A stretch of 64,000 nt of DNA from Heterodera schachtii (Eukaryota; Nematoda; Chromadorea; Rhabditida; Heteroderidae). Under the pieces are notes generated by a model. It saw only the letters and a program-made list of their open reading frames with translations, was not told the DNA's origin and ran no database searches. Made by a program: the position numbers and the translations under genes. Below, in pieces: positions 1 through 10,912 of this stretch (position 1 is its first letter; each line of letters begins with the position of its first letter). Location of the stretch: the NCBI GenBank assembly GCA_023374025.1, contig SIJG01000001.1, positions 4,176,616 to 4,240,615 of the forward strand, written 5' to 3'.

Positions 1-748
1 TTGCCTAAGCCTTCGATTTTTAAATTTTTACATTTTAAAATGCTAAAAAATTATTTTAATGACTTTTTTTTTTGCATGAAAATTTTGTAACAAATATTTC
101 TTCGAAACTTTCTCAAAACTAATTATTATTATTATTCGGGGAGCAGCAACAGAATGGTGCTCTCTGTTGTGTGTTACATTTTGTGGACGAAGTTCACCCC
201 AACTAATAATACAAATTTTAATTGGGACACAACGGCACAAAAAAAAAAAATTGAGCCCTCGGAGGCATTCGGCCGAAATAAATTAAAAAATGGAAATTAA
301 GGAGCAGAAAAAGCGGGCTAACAAAAATGAGAAATTAGAATTTTTTTTCATACTTTTCATTCCCTTTTAAAAGAAAATTAACAAAATCTTTATTATATTT
401 TAGCTAAAAATTTTTTTTGGATTAAGAATTAATTTGCTTTTATTAAATATATTTTAAAAAAAAATTCCTTTTCAAAATTTTAAAATATAATTTTTTTAAT
501 TTAATAATATTTATTATTTTTTTGGACAAATTCATTATTGGAATTTTAAAGTAAGAAAAGTTTAAAAATAAACATTTTCTTGATTTCAAACTGACTTTTA
601 AGAACTATGACAAGGACTGTCCTTGCCATTTTCAAGGACGAATATGTGCAAATTTTTAAATTGAAAATAAAAAGCAAAAAAAAAAAACATTTAAAAAATT
701 TGTCAAAAAGGGTGTATTAATGAGAAAATAAGAGTCCAAATTAGCTGG
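1..748. other. AT-rich non-coding flank
   Basis: No exon-like open block is seen on either strand. The stretch is dominated by A and T runs and is probably intergenic or an intron of a gene that begins outside the window. Confidence 0.5.
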
Positions 749-1500
749 ATGGAATTCGTTGGAGAAGATGTTAAAAATGGAATAAACAAGAAGCAATTAA
801 TGAACAATTCTTTGAAATTTTTTTTTTTTGTGAGGAATTCCATTTTCTTAGAATCACATGGATTTCCAAAATTGGAAATACCAATTTAGGGATTTCAAAA
901 ATCCAAAATCATAGTAAACCACAGAGATGGGAGATCTCTCAAATTTTTAAAAAATTTAAGGCTTTATTTGAGGTAGCAGACGAAGCTTAAGAATTTTAAA
1001 TGTAAACTTTTAATTTTTTGGCGGCGCCACCGCGGAACCCCGAAATTTCCTCATTTTTTCCAAATTTAATCAAAAAAAAAAAATCGGATTGCTATTTTTT
1101 GGCGTAAAACCAATTAATAAAGCAGCAAATTTCCATGGTTTTTCGCTTATCAGCACCGCTGTTTAATTTATGATAAACAAATTGGACTCAAAAATTGGGT
1201 ATCCACATGAATAAAGTCAAATTCTGTATACTTTTAGATAACAAAATTACAATTAACACAATAAATGTGAAATTTTGTTCAGCATTTTTCGTCTTAATAA
1301 AATTTAGTGGTTGCTTGATTTGTCAGCAGTAAATCGGAATAAGGAAGAATTGTGGTCGGAATTTTTGAAAAATTGGCACATAATTAATTCAGAAAACCCC
1401 CAAAAAATGACTGTTGATCAGAGCCAAGAACGAATTGTTGTGAAAGCCGAAAAAATGCCAACAATCAAATTTTTGTCTTCTTTAGTACAAATGTACATAG
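749..1500 (+). CDS. Possible partial gene, two exons, unknown product
   Basis: Two blocks can be joined in phase. The first, 749-829, starts at an ATG (MEFVGEDVKNG...) and ends before gtgagg. The second, 1308-1500, follows a tttag acceptor and starts WLLDLSAVNRNKEELW. It is rich in charged residues and ends in phase 1 at ATAG before gtatca. Together they would give about 91 residues with no recognised domain and no stop, so further exons would be needed; I could not find them downstream. The second block is the more convincing. The first block ends in a T run coding for phenylalanines and may be spurious. A foldback transposon sits four bases after the proposed exon end and has duplicated the splice donor. 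Confidence 0.3.
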
Positions 1501-1504
1501 GTAT

Positions 1505-1903
1505 CAAGGGCGTAGCTAGGGGGGGGGGGGGGCAGGGGGCCCGGCCCCCCCCCCCCCCCCCCCCCCCGAAACCCAAAAAGTAAAAAATTTTCAGTTATTT
1601 TTTTGAAATTTTAGCAATTTTCTTAACAAAATTGCATTAAAATACTCAAAAATTTTCCCGGCGGCGCCTATCAGCACCGCCGGACCCCCATTATACCATA
1701 TTTTTGAAAAATGGAGGCCAAAATGGCAAAAAATACTAATTTTTTGGCGAAAAATTTTGTAAAATACACCCCTAATTCGGGATTTCAAAAAACCAAAAAT
1801 ACACCCCCTAAAAATTGTCCTAAATACACCCCTAAGAATCGACTTTTTGAGTTGGCCCCCCCCCCCCCCCCCCCCCGAAACGAAGGTCCTGGCTACGCCC
1901 TTG
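1505..1903. mobile_element. hAT-type MITE with G/C-run core
   Basis: The left end reads CAAGGGCGTAGC and the right end is its inverse (GCTACGCCCTTG). The element is flanked by a perfect 8-bp duplication, ATAGGTAT, at 1497-1504 and 1904-1911. The ends fit the hAT terminal pattern YARNG. The inside holds long G and C runs (1519-1530, 1546-1566, 1857-1876) and a GC-rich hairpin word at about 1657-1684 that also occurs twice in the element at 3671-4391. There is no transposase; the Pro-rich and Gly-rich ORFs across it are products of the runs. Confidence 0.85.
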
Positions 1904-1939
1904 ATAGGTATAACAACAGTTTGAATTATTTTATTTAAA

Positions 1940-2765
1940 ACCAAAAAATGGATGGACTAAAGAAAATGGAATGGACAATTTATTTTTTGTTTTCCTTCCC
2001 CCGAGGGGGTGGGTAATGACGATGATGTGCTGGTGGAGTTGTGGGGGCCGGGGGGGGGGGGAGAGAATTGTTGCCCTGCCATAGCCCTTATAGGGCTTGA
2101 ATCCTGAAAAGCAGCAATTTCCGTCCTCTCCCGGGTCTTTCTCCCCTCAGGGGAAAAACGGGGAAGAGGAGGGGTATAAAAGCTGGCAAAGAAAAAAGGA
2201 AGGTGGGAAGAACAAACGTGTGGTGCCGGTGCCGCCCCCCGTGTGCCATCGGTCGGGAAGGGACCCTGTGGGGGTGCCGGCAGCGCCGTCTCTGCGGATG
2301 CCGATGGTTTTGCGGTGGTGGTGGCATCCGTGATGGCTCATTATGATGATGCCCCGCGGGGCAATGGAGGACGACAACGACGACGACGTGCCGGGGTGGT
2401 GGGTCTTGGGAGTTTTGTGGGATTGGATCCCCTCCCGCCGGAGGGGGAGGCGGTGGGGAAAAAAGGATTTTTCTTGTTGCCAGCCGCCGATGGGGTGCCA
2501 GCCGACCGTCCCTCCCCCCCGGGCATACTCCAATTTTCTCACACTAACCGCCAGTTCTCAATTATTAATTGTCTTCAACGAGCCGGTCGAGATGAAAGGG
2601 GCCCGGTGAGGGAGGGGGGCTATAAATATTTGTGCCCACCGATGAAGAAATCACAGGACGGCGGCACAAATATCCCCCGAAAAGTAATGGCACATAAATT
2701 TGGCGCACTCGCTTTTATTCTGGGACAAAATTGGCATTTGTCGTGGGAAAAACTAAGAAACAAAT
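1940..2765. promoter_or_regulatory. GC-rich island with TATA-like boxes
   Basis: This stretch is far richer in G and C than its surroundings. It contains tataaaag at about 2174 and tataaata at about 2621 on the plus strand, each inside GC-rich sequence. The ORFs on both strands look like by-products of composition: no splice-consistent continuation, no recognisable domain. It could be a core promoter or a 5-prime exon of an unrecognised gene. I see no transcript start or initiator that would settle it. Confidence 0.25.
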
Positions 2766-3662
2766 TGTGATCCAAATCTGGATAAAGAAATAATTAATTA
2801 GAGAGGTTTTTAATTATTCCTAATGAATATTTTGCGGGAAATCTTTGCGCCAATGAAAATTTTGCGACAGCCTTGAGAAGCAATAACAGATAATCTAATT
2901 AAAATATCTCAATAATACAGGAAAAATTTTTGAAAGATTTTTAAAATTTTTAGAATGTTTTCAAATAATGGTGCAAAATTAAATTAGGATTTTGCCGAAA
3001 ATGCCATTAGAAATAATCCCGATTCTCGACCAGATTTGCCCATGAAGACTAAGAAATAAATGGATGAGAAATGATAGAATGATCATGTTTAAGCGAAAAA
3101 GCGCAAGACCAAAAAATGCCAAAAGTTTTGTTGAACTTTGGAGTATTTAGTCCATTAAAATTTTTAAATCCAAAAAGAATTTTAAGATTTTGTGCCTCAT
3201 TAATGGGCAGATAAATAGTCAAAGACGGATTAATTCTTTCGCCGTCGCCGACGACGGCGTTCGTGCCAATCCCCGGGACGGACTTTTTCTTAATCCAACG
3301 AACCGCCAATTACGTCTTTAGTCCGTCCCTCAAATTAAAGTTTAATTCGTTGCGTGACTCTTTTTTTTTTGTTCAATTTTGTTTGTAAAGATTTTATTTT
3401 ATTTGATGAAAAAAGAATTAATTGTAAAAAAATTAATTTAATTAATTCAATTTAATTTAATTTTATAAAATTCAGCCAATTTGGAAACAGATTAACTGTG
3501 AATGCCAGAAAAACGCAATTAAGCCTCACTATGCATCTTATGACAAAAGAATGTTCAAGTCATGGAAATTTGGCAAACAGAAATCATGGAAACCAAATCT
3601 GATCAGATCAATGCTTTTGAATGTTCGCATTGATTTTTTTTAGGATTTCCATAAAATTAGGT
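2766..3662. other. Non-coding AT-rich interval
   Basis: No gene was recognised. The minus-strand ORF at 3049-3309 has no acceptor or donor context and no recognisable motif. Confidence 0.45.
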
Positions 3663-3670
3663 GTTAAAAG

Positions 3671-4391
3671 CAGGGATGGCATATCTGAGGATTTATCCTC
3701 ATTTTGTGGCTTTTTGATAGGTCAATGAGGATTTTCTTGGAAATGAGGATTTGAGGATTTTTGTGGCTTTTTGAGAAATTTTGAGGATTTTTGAGGCTTT
3801 TGGGGAAAATCCTCAGAATCTTTTTAAATTTTGATAAATTGGCATAATGTTTTACAATTATTTAATAATTTGGGTTTTTAATAGAGCATCAAAACGAAAA
3901 CAGAACCAATTTTTTTCCAAAAAACCACAAAATTAAGAATTTTTTAATGAAAATCTGCTAAAAATATGGTCAAAATTCTCAATTTTTCCCCCGGCGGCGC
4001 CTATCGGCACCGCCGGATTATTTTCTTAAAATTTTTGCTTAAAATTGCAAAATTTGGCCATTTTTGTGGACAAATCTGTTAACAAATAACATTAAAAATC
4101 ACAAAATTTTTACCGGCGGCGCCTATCGGCACCGCCGGCCCCCCTGTTCCCGAAAGTTTTTGAAAAAAGCGCCGCAAAAAATCAACTTCGATTTTTCGTG
4201 CTCAGAATTTCACAAAATGCTTATTTCAAACAAAAAATTGCTCAAATTGATCATGGACAGTCAAAAATACAACATTTGATCATTTTAAACGTGTTTTGAA
4301 TAAATTTTGTAAAAATGAGGCTTTTTGACCCAAAATGAGGTTTTTTTGCATGCCAAATGAGGCTTTTGAAAATTTTCATCTGCCATCCCTG
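3671..4391. mobile_element. hAT-type MITE with GAGGATTTTTG words
   Basis: The left end is CAGGGATGGCA and the right end is the inverse, TGCCATCCCTG. A perfect 8-bp duplication, GTTAAAAG, flanks it at 3663-3670 and 4392-4399. The left half repeats gaggatttttg and ggcttttt words. The right end carries the related aaaatgaggcttttt words. Two copies of a GC-rich hairpin word (about 3991-4016 and 4112-4138) lie in the middle. No transposase is encoded, so the element is non-autonomous. Confidence 0.9.
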
Positions 4392-4628
4392 GTTAAAAGG
4401 CTGTCTTTATTTTGGCATTTGAAAATTGTTGTGCTCTCATCGATGGGTTTGAATGGCTTCTATTGATATTAAATTTTTACGGCAATTTTCTCATTTGAAA
4501 AATGAACATTTCTTGGGTGGAAAAAATTAAAATTTTTCATGGTTCGGAGCTTTTTAGTGGCAGGAATTCCTAAATTTTTGGGCATCTGGAACCAATCCTG
4601 CTTGAGTTAACCCAGGTCATCATTAAAA

Positions 4629-5565
4629 CGGTAGGGGTCAACTCCGTCTGGCCAACTCCGTCTCGCCAACTCCGTCTGGCCAACTCCGTCTTGGGGCCAA
4701 CTCCGTCTGAGCCAACTCCGTCTCGCCAACTCCGTCTTGCCAACTCCGTCTTAGTGTATAAGGGGCCAACTCCGTCTCGCCAACTCCGTCTTGCCAACTC
4801 CGTCTGGGCCAACTCCGTCTTAGTGTATAAGGGGCCAACTCCGTCTCGCCAACTCCGTCTTGCCAACTCCGTCTGGGCCAACTCCGTCTTAGTGTATAAG
4901 GGGCCAACTCCGTCTCGCCAACTCCGTCTTGCCAACTCCGTCTGGGCCAACTCCGTCTTAGTGTATAAGGGGCCAACTCCGTCTCAGAGAGAAAAATTCA
5001 TTTTAAGCTTAAGAATTTTTTTAAAATTTCAGTTTTATTAGGTCGGGATCACCCACTTTTTGAAGAAAGTTTTTTTTAATGTCATAAAAACATGCTTCCA
5101 AGGGTTTTCGGGGTCGCTAATCACAAATCTGACATCCATTTCGACTAAATTCGAACCACGAACCGTTTCGAACAAAAATATTTTTAAAATTCTCACTTTG
5201 GTTCCTAAATTAACCAAAATAAGCCAAATTTAGTCAGGAATCATTGCAACAACAAAATAAGGTCAATAAGCACAGTTACGAACATAAAAGTGAATTTTCA
5301 GTCTTTCGAATGATATCTCAATTTTCGGTTTAGTTTGTAATAAAGCGAGTTATGGCTGATTAAAATATGGAAATCCATTTCGATTTCATAGTCTATTCCA
5401 TTTTCGGGGTGCTAAAAAAATGTTACTTTAAATTGTTAGCTATGTGCTAATAAAACTTAGGTTTTAAAAAAATTCTTAAGCTTAAAATGAATTTTTCTCT
5501 CTGAGACGGAGTTGGCCCCTTATACACTAAGACGGAGTTGGCAAGACGGAGTTGGCCCGTTCCGT
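4629..5565. mobile_element. Foldback element with CCAACTCCGTC tandem words
   Basis: It is flanked by a perfect 8-bp duplication, CATTAAAA (4621-4628 and 5566-5573). The left arm, about 4640-4985, holds roughly 25 copies of a 13-base word, ccaactccgtctt or a close variant. These are grouped in a 65-bp higher-order unit that includes agtgtataagg. The right arm, about 5504-5555, carries the same words inverted. The inner sequence next to the words (about 4985-5020 and 5472-5508) is also an inverted repeat. The terminal bases are less tidy than in the other elements (CGGTAGGGG against the inverse of CCCGTTCCGT), so the superfamily is unclear. The long ORFs over the left arm on both strands are by-products of the word array. 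Confidence 0.8.
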
Positions 5566-5695
5566 CATTAAAACCCATTTAATTACGTATAAATTAATTT
5601 ATTTTAAATCAAAAAATAATTAATTTATTATTCCTTCATTCCTTTATCATCGAACGTTTCAATTCCATTTTGATCAGCAACACTCAAAAATTTGA

Positions 5696-8600
5696 TCAAT
5701 TTGTGAATTGTGTGCTAAAAATGCGCTCGCGCAGCATGCGCTTTTGCTGGCGATGGCGTTCATGGGCTTGCTCAATCCATCGTTTGATGTGAAGCCTGAA
5801 AATTTGCAAAAAAAAAAATTAAATTTTCAAAAATTTAAAAAAATTGGCTAAATTTCGGTGTCACTTTTCAATTTGTCGGACTTCTCGGACCGCATCAGTG
5901 TCTGCTCGGTCTTCACCTCGCAAATCGTAATGGTGAGCTCCGTCCTCGACAATCAACGACACCAACGAACCCTAATTAGAAAATTTTCGACTTTTTTAGT
6001 TTAAAAATTTTTAAATTCTTAAAAATACATGCTGGCCGGGCTTCATCAGCCAACCACCGCCTGACCACGGGTCCAGCCATCCGTTGGAGAAAACATAAAA
6101 TTAAATTATAAAATTTTATATTTTTAAAAATTTTAGAGAAAAACGAAATTTTTAGCTAGGCCCCTCCTTCTCCCTCAAAAAATAAGGCCCAAGTGATCAA
6201 TCAGAAAAAACGAAATTTTTGGCTAGGCCCCTCCTTCTCCCTCAAAAAATAAGGCCCAAGTGATCAATCAGAAAAAACGAAATTTTTGGTTAGGCCCCTC
6301 CTTCTCCCTCAAAAAATAAGGCCCAAGTGATCAATAAGAAAAAAAACGAAATTTTTGGTCTAGGCCCCCCTCCTTCGAAAAAATAGGCCTCTCTGATACG
6401 GTATCGACAGAGCTATGACCGTAATCCAATACAGAAGCAGAAAAAAAACAATCACAATGTTGGTTGCGGTTGGATATTCTGTGCCGTAGTTGATCATTGC
6501 CCACTGAGGCCGGAACAGTTCAGTACGGAAGCCCAACTTGGCAAAATGGTCCTGGCACCATCTGAAGCTGTCGCGCACATGGAAAGGACAGGAGGCACTG
6601 AATGGGTCAGTGGGTGGGCCCTAAACAATGACGATTCTGATCACTTTGCATAGTTGATCAGTGCCCCAAATAGCAACCATTTGATTGCTTGGTTGGTCAG
6701 TAATCAATTATCAAAAATTGGGAAATAAAATATGAAAATATCAAGCCGATTTTGATCAAAGATTGTTGTGATGATCAGGCTCAAGGATTTGATTTGGCCA
6801 TTAAATTTTGACCAATGATTTTGTGATCAGGCTCGAAGATTTGATTTGGCCATGAACCTTTGTCTAGCGATTTTGTGATCAGGCTCAAGGATTTGATTTG
6901 GCCATTAAATGGCTCGAAGATTTGATTTGGCCATGAAACTTTGTCTAGCGATTTTGTGATCAGGCTCCAAAAGTTGATTCTGATCAAATCATTAAAGATG
7001 GAGTTTTTATGATCAGACATGGCCATTTTTCACATTGACCCGAGCTAATTGTGTAATCTGATCAGAAACTATACGACTGATCAGTTTTATTTCATTTTTG
7101 GTTTTGATCAGCACATCCAACCCATCATTTTCAATACGTTTAATAATTTTTACCTGACTGCACATTGGCATCACCATTTCAGTGCAGGACTAAAATTTAC
7201 GCCAAAAATTAATTAAAAAAAAAAAAATTTCCGAGGCCACCTGCCAAGGCCATCCGTCAGGGTCGCCAAGCTCACTGAATGTGCCCGGACAATCATTGCC
7301 AAACAGGCACAAATCCTTCTGTTGCCCGGTGTAATTGTAGAACAGGTTGAGCATGGCATGTGCCGCCATCGCCAGACCGTGCTGTGAACCCAGCCTTGTC
7401 GAGTAGGCTTTGCACGCCTCCTAGGGGGGTAGAAAAATGAAATTTTTTTTTCAAATTTTCTGGGTTTTTCCTCATTTACCTTAACTGGCCATCCTGGTAA
7501 CGGTGCCAAGAAGGTGGCCGGGTACGGGTAGTCGACCATGGCCAATGTCTGAAAGTGGTGATTGATCAGTTTAGGGACGATTGTTTTGAAAGTGATTCGC
7601 TCCGATCACTAATCACCGATCACATTTTCATGAACTTTTAGGAACTGATCAGAAAGTAAGAGACAAAGATTTAATATTGAAAATAGATTCGAGGCCCAAT
7701 TATTTTATAGAACGTTTTTGGGAAATTGATCAAGAAAACCCAGTTGATCTCTTCAGCATTCGGAGTCTGATCGGAGCAATGATCGGTGATTAATAATTAA
7801 GTTAATTAATTAACAAACAATTATTTATTTATTTTTAATTAATGAACCCACCTCCATCACATCCTTAACAGAATCAGCCAACAAATCACCGTCCGACGGG
7901 CGTTCCACCAACGCTTTTGGCGACAAACGGAACTTATCATTCAAAAAGCGACGTCCATTTTCTGATGGTGGAAAAAAGATTTAGGTTTACCGTTATCTGA
8001 TTCAATATCAAAACGACAAAAAAAAAGAATTAATTTAAAAAGAATTAAATTTTTCAAATTTATTTTAAACCATTTTTGAATAAGTTAGCCCTTTTCGCAG
8101 TATCATCAATTTTTTTGTTTTTTTTTTGTTTTCTGATCAATTTAAAAAGAGATTAGTGGAGGGAATAAACTTAGAAAAATATTCAAAAAGTAGAAATCTT
8201 TGAATATTTTGAAAATTACTCTCCAAGCAGCAAATTCAAAAATTTTTTGATTTTAAATCATGGCACTTTTTGGTTTTAAATTACGGCACTTTCTGGTTTT
8301 AATTATGGTTTTAAATCACGGCACTTTTTGGTTTTAAATTACGGCAGTTTTTGGTTTTAAATCACGGCACTTTTTGGTTTTAAATTACGGCACTTTCTGG
8401 TTTTATCACGGCACTTTTTGGTTTTAAATTACGGCACTTTCTGGGTTTAATTATGGTTTTAAATCATGATTTGGTTTTAAATTACGGCACTTTTTGGTTT
8501 TAAATGTACGGCACTTTTTGGTTTTAAATTAGGGCACTTTTTGGTTTTTAAAATCACGGCACTTTTTGGTTTAAATCACGGCACTTTTTGGTTTAAATAC

Positions 8601-10827
8601 GGCACTTTTTGGTTTTAAATCACGGCACTTTTTGGTTATAAATTACGGCACTTTGGTTTTAAATCACGGCACTTTCTGGTCTTAAATTAATTCACCGCGG
8701 GCCTTTTAGAAATTAAATTCGGGATTTACAGGGATTTGTTTTGCCGATCATTTACTGTGTTTATTAAACAATAATGCCCACCTGTCTTGGCAAGGTCTCG
8801 GATCGCGTCCATGCTCTGTTTGATGCTCTCCACGCTGCACCCGCTGTTCACAAATGTTCGTGTTACAATTTTGTCATACGCATCCTCCGGCGGAGTTGGC
8901 ACATTGAGGAACCAAAACACCGGCGCGCTGGCCGCAATGCCACTGAAAATGATATACAAACCCAAAAAATTGGATCATTAAATGAACTATAAATTATAGA
9001 AAGGACAACTGGACTCGGTGGTGATCAATGAGTCGGGTGGGATCCATGACTAAATCCCGAGCCCAACTGTAATATTAATTATTCATAGATAAAATATTAA
9101 TTAATAGGGTCCGGACTTTTAAGCACATGAAAGATAATTAAACATGCTTAATTAAGCATAATAAATAAAAAATAAGCACCAAAAATTTCTGCATTTTCAA
9201 TTTTTGCAAAAAACTATAAATAATAATTCGAAATTTTTGTCAAGAAAAATAATTAAGTGTTGTGAGAAACTTTCGACATAAAATTTAAAAAATTTTTAAC
9301 ATAAAATATTTGTTGTAAGGGTTTTTAAGTAAAAGAAATTTTTTTGAAAAAATCTATACTCAAAATCTTGAGGAGAGCTTTGGCATTTTTTCAAAATTTG
9401 TTGAATTCAAAAAATCAAACCCGTCCATGAGGTGTGGGTATTTGATACGCATCCAGGCCGTCAACATTCCACCGTAAGAACCGCCAAATCCAATGACCGG
9501 CGAGTGTTTGGCATTCGGTAATTTCTGTAAAAATTTATAGACCAAGTTGTTGTCCGAATGCCAATGATTTCATTGTTTGATTGAGGAAATTAGGCACAAA
9601 GACAGGTCCAATCATGTTATTTCTCTCTCATTTTCCCGTCTTTGTATTTCAATTTTATTTTTGGTGATCGGGAACTGATCACACCAATGATAATCCCAAA
9701 TCCAGAAACCGATCAAGCGCATTGATCAGGGTCCCAAGTGCCCAGGGAGTTGGTCAAGTGCAGTGATAAGAATCCCATAACGAGAGCTGATCAAGCACAG
9801 TGATCAGAGCCTAACTCAAAACTCGACGGGAGCTAGCTGATCAAGTGCAGTGATCTCAGATCCAAAATGAGCCGATCAACGCAGTGATCAATGTTCCAAA
9901 GGATTTGCCGCCCACCTCATTTTTCAAATAGTCGATCAGTTGAGCAAAGTCAGCCAATGCTTGTTCCGAACTCAGGTAGCCCAAATTTTCCAATTTGGTG
10001 TAGCTCTCATTGCCAAACGGTTGCGTTTTGCCGTAAAAGCGATGCTCCGCAAAAACAATGGCGGCGCCAAACTCTGGCGCAATGTCCCACATGAAGCCCT
10101 TAATCAATTTGATCACTGATCAGATGGTTCAATCAGGGGAAGAATTTTGGCATAAAAATCCCTCAAAAATGCCAAAAATTAAAGCCAAAATGATGAAAGC
10201 TCTAAATCTGGAATATAGAACTAATTATCATAAATGATCACTACTGATCAGAGCAGATATACTGTTTTGGCCAAACAATACCGTATTCTTGCCACAATGA
10301 ATCTTACTGTATTCTCGGCAAAGCCCTCAATGCTGCCTTCGTTGCCGGTGTAAAAGAAAATGGGCGCATTTTTATCACGAAAATTGTCCGTATTCAAAAG
10401 ATATCTAAAATTATTTTTAAAAATATTTTTAATTGTTTTACTTAGTTTTTTTTCAATTATTTCAATTTAAAACTAATTAGGCATCGAGGTTTTCGGCGTA
10501 TTACGTTACGGTTTTTTAAAATTTTTTTGTATTCAGAGGGCTGATAGCCTTACATATTTTCATTAAATTTTAATTTTAACCCCATTAATTTCGGTTTTTT
10601 GCATGTTTTTCGAACCTCAGCCGAAAGCTGCGCGGGTCGCTGAACGAAAAGTGATCGATTGGCATGTTGTCGTACCACAGCTCTTGCCATTTGTATTTGG
10701 GCGCTTCTTTCAGCGCAAAATGGCGCGAAAATTTGGTCAAAGTGATCGGATCACGGCGAATCCATGGCTTTTCGATCGCCAAAATTGGGGACACAATCAG
10801 CAAAAACAGCAATAAATTTGGCACCAT
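5696..10827 (-). CDS. Serine carboxypeptidase S28 (lysosomal Pro-X carboxypeptidase-like), 13 exons
   Basis: A secreted or lysosomal serine peptidase of family S28, which removes C-terminal residues after proline. Splice phase joins 13 exons into 529 residues (human PRCP is about 500): 10827-10616, 10404-10308, 10098-9916, 9524-9421, 8942-8782, 7961-7852, 7548-7480, 7420-7241, 7189-7154, 6620-6456, 6094-6029, 5971-5865, 5795-5696. The ATG opens a signal peptide ([17 protein letters not shown]). Family landmarks appear in order: [27 protein letters not shown], the nucleophile motif GFGGSYGG (Ser about 180), [30 protein letters not shown] (Asp about 447) and [10 protein letters not shown] (His 474/475). 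The triad is complete and there are sequons at NES and NYT. One oddity: the acceptor before the exon at 6094 has no AG. Introns carry several tandem repeats. Confidence 0.93.
6126..6372. repeat. Four-copy ~66-bp tandem repeat in S28 intron 10
   Basis: A unit containing cgaaatttttggctagg, then cctccttctccctc and aaggcccaagtgatcaa, recurs from about 6138, 6203, 6272 and 6338; the last copy is truncated. The copies are nearly identical, so the array is young. It sits directly upstream (in gene sense) of the exon whose acceptor lacks AG. Confidence 0.85.
6776..6970. repeat. Degenerate repeat of gatcaggctcaaggatttg in S28 intron 9
   Basis: Units with gatcaggctc(a/g)aagatttgatttggccat recur about four times with spacings of roughly 45-60 bp. 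They give rise to a spurious minus-strand ORF at 6781-7026. Confidence 0.7.
8258..8690. repeat. 23-bp minisatellite in S28 intron 5
   Basis: About 18 copies of a unit approximating ggcactttttggttttaaat plus ta/ca, with occasional shortened units. It lies in the intron between the exons at 8782 and 7961 and encodes nothing. Confidence 0.9.
9690..9905. repeat. Degenerate ~45-bp tandem repeat in S28 intron 3
   Basis: A phrase close to ctgatcaagcgcagtgatcag recurs about five times, each copy containing two GATC palindromes. It is intronic, between the exons ending at 9916 and starting at 9524. Confidence 0.65.
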
Positions 10828-10845
10828 TTTCTGCAAAATTTAATA

Positions 10846-10912
10846 TAGAGTTGGTCCCCGGTTCTACGGGGACAAAAAAGTCGGGGACTTCGGGGTCGGG
10901 GAACAAATCCCA
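10846..10912. mobile_element. Possible miniature hAT-like element, 67 bp
   Basis: It begins TAGAGTTGGTCCCC and ends GGGGAACAAATCCCA, with GGGGAC/GTCCCC words between. It lies just 5-prime of the S28 start codon. The flanks ATTTAATA and ATTTAATT match at 7 of 8 positions. The terminal repeat is imperfect, so this is a weaker case than the larger elements. Confidence 0.45.

Noticed and set aside
2147..2770. ORFs of 131 and 175 codons in the GC-rich island
   Set aside because: They overlap antisense to each other, have low-complexity sequence and show no domain or exon boundary.
4640..4985. CRISPR-like array
   Set aside because: Words are contiguous without unique spacers, inverted copies lie at the other end, and the genome is eukaryotic.
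4570..5041. Long ORFs on both strands with ELARRSWRDGVG-type repeats
   Set aside because: They are translations of a 13-base word array inside a foldback element, open in several frames at once, with no splice or start context.
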